A stretch of 64,000 bases of DNA from Phyto melanocephala (lineage: Eukaryota > Arthropoda > Insecta > Diptera > Rhinophoridae): the NCBI GenBank assembly GCA_941918925.1, contig OW799234.1, forward strand, positions 9,267,001 to 9,331,000. Reading direction: 5' to 3'. The notes beneath the pieces are model-generated. The model had not been told where the DNA came from and made no database searches. It was given only the letters and a program-made list of their open reading frames with translations. A program made the translations under genes and the position numbers. Below, piece by piece: positions 11,698-22,067 of the stretch (its first letter is position 1; every line of letters begins with the position of its first letter).

Positions 11698-11740
<43 letters not shown>

Positions 11741-11757
11741 ATGCTATTCCGGTAGGC

Positions 11758-13071
11758 TTGGCTGGATTGGCAGATAATGCTACAAGCATAAATGATAGCG
11801 GTTCTAGTGGAAGGGGACTAGATGGCGGCAAGGGTGACCATTTGGTAACAGTCAACCCCTTTGCCCGAAATTCGAAAATGCGCAGATCACCTCAGCGCGA
11901 GAAGACTGGATCCAATGAGACGGCAGTAAACCCGAATATGGAAACCACAGCATTCTGTAGACTCGGCGTCTGCATCCGGAATTTAGTGGACATGCTGGAA
12001 GATGGGAAAAGGCGTTCGATTCATCAACCTATGCGGGATGCTATAGAGAGCATTAAGGCCTTGTACGAGCTATCGGCGATAGAAAACCATGACGAAAAGG
12101 CGAAAGAGGTCATCAGAAGCTCAAAATCCTCTCAAACCTCGCCATGGTTAAGGAGAAAAGAGCCCAAGAGGAAACCAGAGGGGAAACCGGAGGGAGCACC
12201 AAAGGAACCTATGGCAAAGAAAGTCTACGAAGGCAAGAAATGCGAGGAAGCAAAACCGGAGGAAACCGCCAATATACAGGAGAATGATGGTTGGAAAGTG
12301 GTAAAGTCTAAGGCGAAGACAAAGAAGTCAAACGGGAATCGCAATAGGGTAAGGACGAAACCCGACGCGATTGTAATAGAGGCTGTAGGGAATAGTTCCT
12401 ACGCCGACATCCTGCGTAAAGTGAAGGCCGATCCGAGTCTCAACGAACTAGGTCAGGCAGTATCCAGGATTAGGAGAACCAATAATGGTAACCTATTACT
12501 CCAACTGCGAAATACGGGCGAGCGGACAGACGAGTATAAGGAGGCGATCGGTCAGAGTTTAAATGGCCAGGCGTCTGTAAGGAGTCTGAAACCGAGAAAA
12601 GTTATAGAGATCAGAGATATCGATGAAGTAACGACGAAGGAGGAGGTAGTTAGGACAATTAGGGCGCAACTAAAGCTAAGAGACTCTGACCCGGTAGAGA
12701 TGCTTAGACTTAGAAGTGCATACGGTGGAACACAGATCGCCAAAATTAGTTTGCCAGTAGACAGAGCCGAAATGCTTCTGAAAATGGGGAAAGTCGCTAC
12801 AAATTGGGCAATATGGCGTATAAGGGAGGAAAAGAGCCTCCTAAAATGTTTTAGATGCCTCGAATTCGGGCATTTGGCGGTCAAGTGCGGAAATGCTATG
12901 GATAGATCGAAGATGTGCAGGAGATGCGGTAAGGAAGGGCACATGGCTAAGACATGTGAGGAAAATCCCGTATGCATGTTCTGCAAGAACAGTAATACAG
13001 GCGACTCAGCCCACATTGCTGGAAGCAGTAGATGTCCGGTATTCAGGAGAGCTCTCGAAACTAGGAAATAA
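11758..13071 (+). CDS. R1-clade ORF1, gag-like protein with CCHC zinc knuckles
   Basis: 437 codons open from a TTG; the first in-frame ATG is at 11878. The frame continues open upstream through the AC repeat, so the true start is uncertain and the 5' end may be truncated. The N-terminal half is Lys/Glu-rich and disordered-looking. The C-terminus (about residues 360-435) has three Cys/His knuckles: C-F-R-C-x4-H-x4-C, C-R-R-C-x4-H-x4-C and a third C-M-F-C variant. Such proteins bind the element's RNA to form the transposition particle. ORF2 starts two bases after the stop codon, so ORF2 is probably translated by reinitiation or coupling. Confidence 0.8.
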   Translation: MAGLADNATSINDSGSSGRGLDGGKGDHLVTVNPFARNSKMRRSPQREKTGSNETAVNPNMETTAFCRLGVCIRNLVDMLEDGKRRSIHQPMRDAIESIKALYELSAIENHDEKAKEVIRSSKSSQTSPWLRRKEPKRKPEGKPEGAPKEPMAKKVYEGKKCEEAKPEETANIQENDGWKVVKSKAKTKKSNGNRNRVRTKPDAIVIEAVGNSSYADILRKVKADPSLNELGQAVSRIRRTNNGNLLLQLRNTGERTDEYKEAIGQSLNGQASVRSLKPRKVIEIRDIDEVTTKEEVVRTIRAQLKLRDSDPVEMLRLRSAYGGTQIAKISLPVDRAEMLLKMGKVATNWAIWRIREEKSLLKCFRCLEFGHLAVKCGNAMDRSKMCRRCGKEGHMAKTCEENPVCMFCKNSNTGDSAHIAGSSRCPVFRRALETRK

Positions 13072-13073
13072 AT

Positions 13074-16052
13074 ATGGAGCTAAGGATCATGCAGATAAAC
13101 CTCAACCATTGCGAATTGGCAAACGACCTACTGTCACAATCAGTAAGAGAAAAGCAAATAGATGTTGCGATAATAAGCGAGCCATATGGAGTAAGAAGTA
13201 GCAATGTTTGGACAAGCGACCAAAGTTCGAAAGCTGCAATATGGGCATGTGGCAAACATGCCTTTCAGAACATTGGAGATAAAAGAAAAGGCTTTACTCG
13301 AGCAAGGATAAAGGGCATATTCTTCTACAGCTGTTATGCTCCACCGAGTTGGTCCCATGAAGAATATGAATCTATGTTGCAGGAACTTGTGAATGATGCA
13401 GTTGGGAAGTCCCCACTTGTAATAGCTGGTGACTTCAATGCATGGGCGACGGAATGGGGCAGTCAATCGACAAACAGAAGAGGACGGAGCCTCCTGGAGG
13501 CATTTGCACCCCTGGATGTAGACGTGGCTAACAATGGAAGGAGCCAGACCTTCAGGAAAGCCGGTCGGAGCTCTATCATCGACATTACGTTTGTCAGCAG
13601 CTCGCTAACTCCAAGGACGAAGTGGTGGGTTAGCGAAGATTTCACTTACAGTGATCACCAGGCGGTAATGTTCGTAATCTCAGGATGCAGTGGCCGTGGG
13701 CGACATACTAAGCCTACAACGGGTCCAAAGTGGAAGGATTCACGTTTCGACGTGGAAACATTCAATGATTCAATAATGGACGAGGAGATCGAGGAAGGTC
13801 CAGTGCAGATAGCGTCAGTGCAACTATGCCGGTTAATAGAAAGAGCTTGCGATGCGTCAATGCCACAACGTAAGCCGAACAGATTTGGTTCTCCATGCTA
13901 TTGGTGGAATGAGGAGATACGAAGCCTCAGATTGGAATGCCTTAGATCGAGGCGCAAGGCACAGCGATCAAGAGGGAAAAGCTACCACACTCAGAGGATT
14001 GAGGAATTCAGGGAACATAGGAAGAAACTCAAAACTGCAATTAAGAAGAGCAAAGGAGAAAGCTTCAAGCTCCTCTGCGAGGAGGCAGATGCAAACCCTT
14101 GGGGTACGGCATATAAGGTGGTAATGAAGAAGCTTAAATGCCAAGCGGCTCCCCAGATAACATGCCCAACACTCCTACTGGGCATTGTATCGCACCTGTT
14201 TCCACAGCGGGAGAACAATTGGGTATACGTCGACAGCAGATTCACGGACTGCAATATTCCCCCTGTCACGGAGGAAGAGATTCTCAAGATAGGTAGGGAA
14301 ATTGGGGATAACCGGGCACCTGGCCCGGACGGAGTTCCCAACAAAGCCATTAAAGCCGCAATACAGCGACGGCCATGCTTGTTTAGGAGAATTATGCAAA
14401 GTTGCCTTAGTGAGGGTATTTTCCCGGACCAATGGAAGAGACAGAGACTAGTTTTGCTTCCGAAAGGGAACAAACCAGCTGGCGACCCTTCATCTTATCG
14501 CCCTATCTGCCTTCTTGATACACTGGGCAAAGCACTGGAAAAGGTGATCTACAACAGACTCATGGACATCGTCGAGAGAGAGAATGGACTCTCCGAGACA
14601 CAATTCGGATTCAGGAAATCACGCTCCACGATTGACGCCATTAAAAGGGTAGTAGATACAGCTGCGGACGCAATAGCAGGAGAACGTTGGAGATGGGGGA
14701 CAAAAGAATACTGTGGTGTTGTCACGCTTGACATTAGAAACGCGTTTAACTCTGCCAGTTGGGATTTCATAATGGCAGCTCTAGAGAGACTGAACACACC
14801 GAAGTACCTGATTAGAATAGTGAATAGTTACTTTTCGAATAGGAAACTGATCTACGCAACGGACGATGGGCCACGGATGTATAATGTTAGTTCAGGTGTT
14901 CCACAGGGATCGGTTCTTGGTCCACTACTATGGAATATCATGTATGACGGAGTTCTTAGAACACAACTACCGAGCTCGACAAGGATAATCGGGTTCGCGG
15001 ATGACATAGTGATTGTCAGTGTAGCGAAACATATTGTGGAATTAGAATCGGCTATAAACGATGCAATTGTGAGGATCCAGAGATGGCTAGATTCGGCGAA
15101 TCTCAACCTGGCAGAACAGAAGACTGAAGCAGTACTTATTACAAGTAGGAAAAAAGTGGAATTTATGAAGGTGAAGGTGGGAAACCAGGAGATATGTTCT
15201 AAACCGGCAATCAAATATCTTGGGGTCATGATGGATAACAGACTTAAATTCGGGCCTCATATTGAATACGCGTGCGCGAAGGCCGCAATGATTCAAAGGA
15301 GTATTGCTAGAATACTACCTAATATTGGAGGACCAAAGGGTCCAAGAAGGAGGCTTTTGGCTACGGTTACCAATTCCACATTGCTTTACGCAGCCCCTGT
15401 TTGGGCACAGGCTCTGAAGATAAAGGAGTATAGAAGAAAAATGTCCTCGGTTCATAGACTATGCGCGCTCAGGACAATAAGTGCCTTTAAGACGGTATCG
15501 GACGACGCGGCTTGTGTCATAGCGGCAATGATTCCAATAGACATACTGGCGGCGGAGATCCAGAGAATCTACAATAGGCGAACGACAGGCCAGGCAGTAA
15601 TAAATTTAGCTGCAGTTAAGAGAGAGGAAAGATCGTTTTCAATCAGAGAATGGCAGAGAAGGTGGGATACATCGACTAAAGGGCGATGGACATATAAACT
15701 CATCCCTAATATTGCGGTATGGATGGATAGGAAGGCTGGGGATGTGAACTTCTACTTGACACAGTATATGACAAACCATGGCGCTTTTAGGCAATATCTG
15801 CACAGGGTTGGCCATGAAAATTCCCAAACCTGCCCAGAATGCCCAGAAGAGGCGGAAAATGCGGAACATGTCGTATTCCGATGCCCTAGATACATGGGGT
15901 GGACTTCGGGTATGACGAATCCATCGGAGTTTCTTCGGCATATGTGTCAGGACGTGGAAAACTGGGAGGTCTTTAGTGGAGTGTGCTCCCGGATAATTAA
16001 GGACCTAAGAAGGCTGGAAAGGGCTAGACGGTCCGACGAGGAGGAGGCGTAA
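13074..16052 (+). CDS. R1-clade ORF2, endonuclease and reverse transcriptase
   Basis: 992 aa, uninterrupted. N-terminal AP-like endonuclease: Q-I-N-L-N near residue 8, S-E-P-Y near 36, G-D-F-N-A-W near 120 and S-D-H-Q near 193. Central reverse transcriptase: A-P-G-P-D-G, S-Y-R-P-I-C-L-L, the catalytic aspartate in L-D-I-R-N-A-F, G-V-P-Q-G-S-V-L-G-P and the F-A-D-D active site, then L-N-L-A-E-Q-K-T. The C-terminal C-P-E-C-x8-H-x4-C motif is typical of the clade. The enzyme nicks the target and primes cDNA synthesis there. All key residues are present, so it may be active. Length is close to that of R1 ORF2 (about 1000 aa). Confidence 0.9.
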   Translation: MELRIMQINLNHCELANDLLSQSVREKQIDVAIISEPYGVRSSNVWTSDQSSKAAIWACGKHAFQNIGDKRKGFTRARIKGIFFYSCYAPPSWSHEEYESMLQELVNDAVGKSPLVIAGDFNAWATEWGSQSTNRRGRSLLEAFAPLDVDVANNGRSQTFRKAGRSSIIDITFVSSSLTPRTKWWVSEDFTYSDHQAVMFVISGCSGRGRHTKPTTGPKWKDSRFDVETFNDSIMDEEIEEGPVQIASVQLCRLIERACDASMPQRKPNRFGSPCYWWNEEIRSLRLECLRSRRKAQRSRGKSYHTQRIEEFREHRKKLKTAIKKSKGESFKLLCEEADANPWGTAYKVVMKKLKCQAAPQITCPTLLLGIVSHLFPQRENNWVYVDSRFTDCNIPPVTEEEILKIGREIGDNRAPGPDGVPNKAIKAAIQRRPCLFRRIMQSCLSEGIFPDQWKRQRLVLLPKGNKPAGDPSSYRPICLLDTLGKALEKVIYNRLMDIVERENGLSETQFGFRKSRSTIDAIKRVVDTAADAIAGERWRWGTKEYCGVVTLDIRNAFNSASWDFIMAALERLNTPKYLIRIVNSYFSNRKLIYATDDGPRMYNVSSGVPQGSVLGPLLWNIMYDGVLRTQLPSSTRIIGFADDIVIVSVAKHIVELESAINDAIVRIQRWLDSANLNLAEQKTEAVLITSRKKVEFMKVKVGNQEICSKPAIKYLGVMMDNRLKFGPHIEYACAKAAMIQRSIARILPNIGGPKGPRRRLLATVTNSTLLYAAPVWAQALKIKEYRRKMSSVHRLCALRTISAFKTVSDDAACVIAAMIPIDILAAEIQRIYNRRTTGQAVINLAAVKREERSFSIREWQRRWDTSTKGRWTYKLIPNIAVWMDRKAGDVNFYLTQYMTNHGAFRQYLHRVGHENSQTCPECPEEAENAEHVVFRCPRYMGWTSGMTNPSEFLRHMCQDVENWEVFSGVCSRIIKDLRRLERARRSDEEEA

Positions 16053-16222
16053 ATGCTAACGGCCCCCGCGAAGTAATACCTAGCGGCAGTCCCGTGGGGA
16101 TGTCCGTTGATGATCGAGGGGGTGTGGTTTAGTACGTAGGCGCTACGGCGAATCGTACATGCTTGTGGCACGGGCCACTAGTATCTATGAAGATTCCACA
16201 CCACCGGCTCGAAAGCAAAAAA

Positions 16223-16269
<47 letters not shown>

Positions 16270-16479
16270 TTCACTTTTATATATATAGATATATGTATAT
16301 AATAATTTTTTTTTTAATTTTTTTTTAAATTTTTTTTTTTTTCGTTTTTTTAACATACATACGTGTACGTATTTCATATGGGATGAATGGTGATACAAGC
16401 AACTGTTATTGCATGACTACACGTTGTGAAGGGTATATAAGATTCGGCATGGCCGAATATAGCACTCTTACTTGTTTTT

Positions 16480-18824
16480 CGTTATGTTCTGTTGCGGGCA
16501 AATCTGTAGAATTCAACGTTAAGTGACGGCCATTGAAAGAGAAACAGCTGTTTTTAAGGTGCCTTTATTATAAAGGTGGCTGCAACAGAAAGACTCTCTT
16601 TGCTTATAGATAAAATCTGACTTTGAAAATTTATTTTTTTATATATGAACTTAGACGAGAAAAATATCCAAAAAATGAATAACCTCTTTTTTTGTAAGAT
16701 TACCTTGTAAAATAAGGCAGATAAGTTTTTACAGAAGAAGGAACGACAAAACTTAAACAACAGAATAGCATGTCACAGAACGACAACAGAAAGTAAAGAC
16801 TACTGAAGCCCTAAGTCTACCAGTTCGTAGCAAATCTCTTGGTGGTGACGATAAACTAGGCAGCGAATCATTGCTTTAGACAGCGAAACTCTAACTTTTT
16901 AATATCAACAATATCTATGCGCTCTTTAAGTTAAAATAATTGATCACTGATTTAAATAGTAAAATTCTACTATTCTGTTTCCTGGTTCGATTGTGAATCT
17001 TTCTATTATTTATTCTCCGGGTGTTATTTAAATAATCTGAAAAAAAAAATTAATAACAAATATTTTAACGAAACATTTATTAAATCTTAAAACCCTATGG
17101 TGGCTTTTGGCCCACACTGTACCTGATTTTCTATGAATTTAAAATAGTTGTGCTAAATCTAAACAATTGCCATCTAATTAAATCTTTACTTCTTGCTACA
17201 TATCTTCTAAGCAAAATATTTTCAAATTTAGATTTTAATCTAAAAAGACTTTTTAAAAAAATGTTTCACAATTTAAGTTGCCCACAATTTATCATTGTTT
17301 TCAATCTAAAGACACTCGAACACTCCTAAACAAATATTTAGTACAACATCATGGACAATTCATTTATTGTTTTTTTTATTTATAAAAGATTTATTTGTAG
17401 AGTTAACAAATGAAAGAAAAAACAAGGAATTTAAAAGAGTTTTATATTAATAAAACAACAGGTTTTTTAAACATATTTTTTTTCTTCTACAACATGCAAA
17501 GTATAAATGGCAGTAATTTTTTAGTTTTTATATATTTTTTTTGCTTAAAAAGCCCCTGTAAAATTGTAAACGATTATTATTTTGTTGATTAAACGTTACA
17601 ATTTTTTATTTGTTTTTCTTCTTTCCTTTACGTTGATTTATGCAAATTTGTTATTGTTTTATTGCTAGACACCTAATAAATGTCACCAGATATAAATTGC
17701 TTTGTTAAAAATGCGGTTAATTGTTGATTTATTTTATTTTTCTTTTTTAATAATTTTTTTTATTATTATTTTGCGGAGGGCAATAAATGTTGTTCACCTT
17801 ATGGCACGGGTAAGGCTTTATATGTTCCCCATAAATGTCTTAATAGTATTTGAAAGCTTTTAATCAAAATTAAGTATATTTGAAGGTAAAAAAACATAAT
17901 TCCATAATTAATTAATTAATGCTCCTCGCTGTAGGCCGATACACTGCAGACTCTTGTAATTAATTTTGTTATCGTTTGCGTTAACTACTAACAGCAATAA
18001 AATAATTATGTTTTATTAAAATTTAAACAACCTTTGGGGTCATCAACATCAGCAATAGTAAAAATAAGCGATTTTTTAATAAACGAAAATTAATAATCGT
18101 TGAAAAATACATATAAAATATTCATAATTAAGAACTAGCTTATCCGGTGCGCTTTATACGTACCCAGCAAAAGCAAGGCAATGACTTGCTCTTACTTAAC
18201 AGCATACTTTTCAATGACTATTACATATCGTATGTCTTACTAAGAAGAATTTTAGTAATGATTTGATTTTTAGCGATTTTTTAATGCAGCTTATTAATTG
18301 ATTAATGATTATTGACAGAAGTATTTCATTTTTTTAATAAGTAAAATGTCGTCAAATTGCTCGTACAAAGTTTCAACCAAATTTCGTTTATAATTTCCTA
18401 TATATCAAATGTATTTTTTTTATGGGGGACAAAATGACCCTTCTCCGATCCTAACCATTTTCTTTCTTTGAATTCGTACAAAGTTTGAAGATGGAGGTAC
18501 CACCTTTAAAATTAAAAATAAATGTAGACTATAACCTTCCGGAGGATAGACCTGAAGCATAACCTTTCGGAGGATAGACCTGGAACTTCGAAACATTTAA
18601 AATGCCTTTTGTTTCTAAAACATTATTTTAAAAAAAGCAACTAATATTTTAAAACAAAAATTTCTGTCATGCCTACAAAAATTTTGTTCGTTCTGTGAAT
18701 TGTTTTCATTTTATTTAAATTAACATTTTATTTTAGGAAATAATTTGATTTTTATATTATTGTTTATTCGAATAAAACCTGGTAACCAATTATTTTTTAA
18801 ATGCTTAACCAAAAACCGTTTTTT
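16480..18824. other. AT-rich region, no gene seen
   Basis: No domain-bearing frame. A 28-bp direct repeat containing CGGAGGATAGACCTG occurs twice at about 18535-18595. A GGCCCACACTGTA phrase near 17110 resembles a Tc1/mariner-type end, but no partner was found. Confidence 0.4.
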
Positions 18825-19773
18825 TATACCCTTCACACAGTGAAAAAGGGTGTACATATAAAGGTTTGTCATTCCGTTTGAAATTTCTACAATTTTCATT
18901 TCCGACCCCATAAAGTATATATTTTCTGAAACCTTATGAATAGGGGAGTCAATTAAACTCTGTCAGTCTGTCCGTGTGTATGTTGAAATCAGCTTTTTGA
19001 GGCCCCCCGACATCGCTTGGACCTGGGTGAGGTATTAAAATGTCAGAAATATTCGGGAGTGAAAATCAGAAACATTGGTACATAAACAACTGAGATATGA
19101 GCAGAAACTTACGACGACCTCGATTTTTTTTCACAAAAACATCATTGCAACAACAACATACATATATACATACAAACGTGTATACTGGCTAGAGTAAACG
19201 TAGCATCGAATGCCAGCTGAGCCAAAAAAAATTTTTTTTATTTTTTTTATATTTTTTTATATTTTTTTTATATTTTTTTTTAATTTATTTTTATTTTTTT
19301 TATTTTCTATTTAATATATTATTTATATTTTTATTATTATTTTTTTTTTTTAAATTTTTAAATTTTTTTTAATTTTTTTTTTATTTTTTTTTTTTAATTC
19401 TTTTTTTTGTTTTATATTTATATTTTTTTCTTAAATTTTTTTTATTCTTTTTTTTAATTTTGTTTAAATTTTTTTTATTTTTTTTATTTTTTATATTATT
19501 TATATTATAATTTTTTTTATTTTTTTTTTTTTTGTTTTATATTTACATTTTAATTATTTTTTTAAATTTTTTTTTATTTTTTTTTTTAACATACATACGT
19601 AAATTTAAAATTTTACATTGGGATTTTTTTATACATGTATGTATTTTATATGTATGTACGTATTTCATATGGGATAAATGGTGATACAAACAATTGTTAA
19701 TGCATGACTACACGTTGTGAAGGGTATATAAGATTCGGCATGGCCGAATATACATAGCACTTTTACTTGTTTT
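18825..19773 (+). mobile_element. DINE-1/INE-1-like element
   Basis: Full set of landmarks: TATACCCTTCACACAGTG hairpin, CATTTCCGACCCCATAAAG, a short GTCTGTCC repeat, an expanded T-rich core (about 19220-19600), the GTGAAGGGTATATAAG block, the ATTCGGCATGGCCGAAT hairpin and the terminus TTTTACTTGTTT. The T-rich core is longer than in the copy at 7320. No coding capacity. Confidence 0.75.
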
Positions 19774-20688
19774 AAATAACAACTATTCGGAATATTCGAA
19801 AATCGGTTTTTGAAAAAGTCGAAAAATTGATCTCCCTGGTCTCTACTTCAAATTTGAAGACTCAGGCTGAAAAAGCCTGACAAATTAAATGAAAAAGAGT
19901 TTAAAGCTGGAATTTCAAAGTCGGTACATCAAATTTTTTATGGTAAAATTAAATATATTTCACACTTCAAATTTAATAGTTTAAATACAGTCGAATTTTG
20001 TTCATTAAGCGGCATCTTATTTGAGCAAAACTACATATTAATTTGATTTCCTAATATAAAAATCTTAATTATTTTTTTTTATAATTTTAATGTAAAAAAT
20101 ATATTTAATTTAAAGCTTCCACCGTTTAAACCTCAAAAACTAGTTAATTAAAACGGCATGTGCTTCTAGAGACAAAGGTAATCAAACAAAAAACATCTTC
20201 ACCACCATAAACAATTTGCCACGGCCACCATCCGCACTCATTCATTCACTCTTAACAATAGTTATTTGTTTAACAGCAGCAAATGATGGCAACAAACCAT
20301 CAGTTTTTTTTTATTTTTTTTTTTTAATAAATAAAATTAACAATCAACAACTACTGCTTACAGCACGTAACATCCAAATCAAACTTACACCAAATTACAC
20401 CTCAATTTGAAACTGAAAGTGTTTTTTTTTCTTTATTTATTTTTTTTTTTTTTGCTTAAACCATTAAACTATTGCAATCATGTTTACACGTACAACCTTT
20501 AGATTTGTTATTTTTAAGTCGTATCTATTGTATTGAAGCATCGTCGTATGTATTATGTTGTAGATTTTATGCTTTAATAGCTTAACAACGGAAGCTAAAT
20601 TTTAGTTATGCTTTAGGTTTCTTTTGTGATTTGCGAAATTAATTGAAAACACGACGACATGTGAAGAAGAAGAAAATACGCCACATCG
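19774..20688. other. Non-coding region, no gene seen
   Basis: No element or splice-supported exon was recognised. A less AT-rich patch at 20150-20300 has a short frame without domain features. It could be an untranslated exon, but nothing in the sequence shows that. Confidence 0.35.
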
Positions 20689-22067
20689 CACAGTGAGACA
20701 ACGCCGGCATTAAATACAAGGAGTAATTGCAGAGTTCTGAAATTTTGGACAGGTTACTTTTGAGACAATTCCAGTTTAAAAAAAAAATTAAGAAAATTCG
20801 CCCACTTTTACGCCCACCTCCCATACAATCGAAATTTGTAAAATGCCGTATTGTCCGTAATACTTAAGGGATAACTTTAAATTTTGGTATACTTGAATGT
20901 TATATTGTTACAAACATTATCGGAATAAAGTTTTGGACTTTGGCCCACTTTTACCCCCACCCCCCATACAACCTCAACATAAAAATGCCATATTTTCTAA
21001 AATATTTTAGGTACAATCTTCAAATTTGATATTATTATTATTTATATAATTTAAAATGTTTCATGCAAAAATTACAATAACACGCCCACTCTTACACCCA
21101 CTTCCCATTAAAATGCAATAAAAAAGAACAATTTTCATTCTATCAATAATTTTTTAATATCATCATGGTATTCTAATTTTTTCAATATCTTTATTGCTAT
21201 CGATCCAAATATCAGAAACTGCACTATAAAAAATTATTGAATTATCCATGACCTTGTAAACTTTTTTTAACACTTTATATAAACTTGTATAAACTTGCAC
21301 TCTCAAATATGTAGATTGTGAATTAAACATATACATAATTGCAATTACCGTTTGTTGATCAATAATATTTAAAACAACAACAATGTAATATTTTTTTACA
21401 GTTTGTTTTTAAAAAGTTTGTGAGCACAATATAAAATATCAAACAAACAATTAAAAATAAAAATTAAAAATTTGTAAACATGCTATTGCATGCTAACATA
21501 TGTACATACGTATAGCGACAAAATGTGCACGTTGCGTATTTTTTGTAGTTTTTTGTATGTTTAAAGTACTTTTGCAAACTTTTGCTATATGTCCTCTACT
21601 TTAAATGAAAGCTGAGACTTCAATCTTTCATTTGATATAAGTCTGCACCTAGGGCGAGGGACTGCTCTATATTTCCTAGTCCATTGAAAAAACAAAATGT
21701 TAAATTTTTACACCACAATTCTGTTGTAAAGAATTTTTTTTTGTGTTTCTTTTTTTAAATTTATTTTTTTATCTACTCATTCTACAACAACTAAATTAAT
21801 TTAAAAAATACTTTAAGGTTATATTTATTATGTATTTTTTTATTGATAAGCTTTTGAATATTACATATTGAACCAACATATTTCAAGCGCGTTAGCATAC
21901 CTCAACTTTGACTTGCTCTAGACCAAAAAGTAATGAAGTTATGAATCTCAAATATCAGGGAATTGTTACTCATATATCTGTTAATATACTGTGAAAATTT
22001 CATCCAAATTGGACGACACGCCAAAAACTATTTTTTGCCGCTGTTACTTTAGAGCTGTCTCACTGTG
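20689..22067. mobile_element. Non-autonomous TIR element with CACAGTG ends (Transib-like)
   Basis: The ends are inverted copies of CACAGTGAGACA (20689-20700 and 22056-22067), flanked by a 5-bp duplication, CATCG (20684-20688 and 22068-22072). CAC(A/T)RTG ends with 5-bp target duplications are the hallmark of Transib transposons, relatives of RAG1. The interior has no transposase frame. It carries three diverged direct repeats containing GCCCACTTTTACGCCCACC-like text near 20799, 20949 and 21080. A CACTA/Chapaev-like origin is a possible alternative. Confidence 0.6.

Larger units (their letters stand above)
11738..16239 (+). mobile_element. R1-clade non-LTR retrotransposon inserted in an (AC)n repeat
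   Basis: Two-ORF element: gag-like ORF1, ORF2 with an AP endonuclease and reverse transcriptase, a GC-rich 3' UTR of about 165 bp and a poly-A tail (16217-16239). It is flanked on both sides by (AC)n. R1-clade lineages are known for target specificity, including rDNA and microsatellite targets, so the location fits. Both ORFs are free of stops and its GC content is well above its surroundings, which suggests a recent insertion. The 5' end lies close to ORF1 and could be slightly truncated. Confidence 0.85.
10876..16289 (-). mobile_element. Non-autonomous Helitron, copy B, carrying an R1-clade insertion
   Basis: Same ends and six-unit array as copy A, from which it is separated by only three bases (TTA), so the two form a head-to-tail tandem. 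The AC tract (about 11700-11737 and 16240-16264) is split by the retrotransposon at 11738-16239. The 5' end is at 16289 (minus-strand TCTATATA). The close match of A and B suggests one tandem insertion or local duplication. Confidence 0.7.
9430..16479 (+). mobile_element. DINE-1-like element interrupted by Helitrons and an R1-clade LINE
   Basis: The left part (9430-9999) has the hairpin ATACCCTTCACACAGTG, the CATTTCCGACCCCATAAAG block and a GTCTGTCCG repeat. The right part (16290-16479) has the T-rich core remainder, the ATTCGGCATGGCCGAAT hairpin and the terminus CTTACTTGTTTTT. Together they make one ordinary copy split inside its AT core by about 6.3 kb: two tandem Helitrons, the second itself split by an R1-clade retrotransposon. 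This gives the order of insertion. Confidence 0.75.

Noticed and set aside
20216..20410. 64-codon frame with a signal-peptide-like start
   Set aside because: No true ATG at the start, ends in low-complexity T-runs, no splice partner found.
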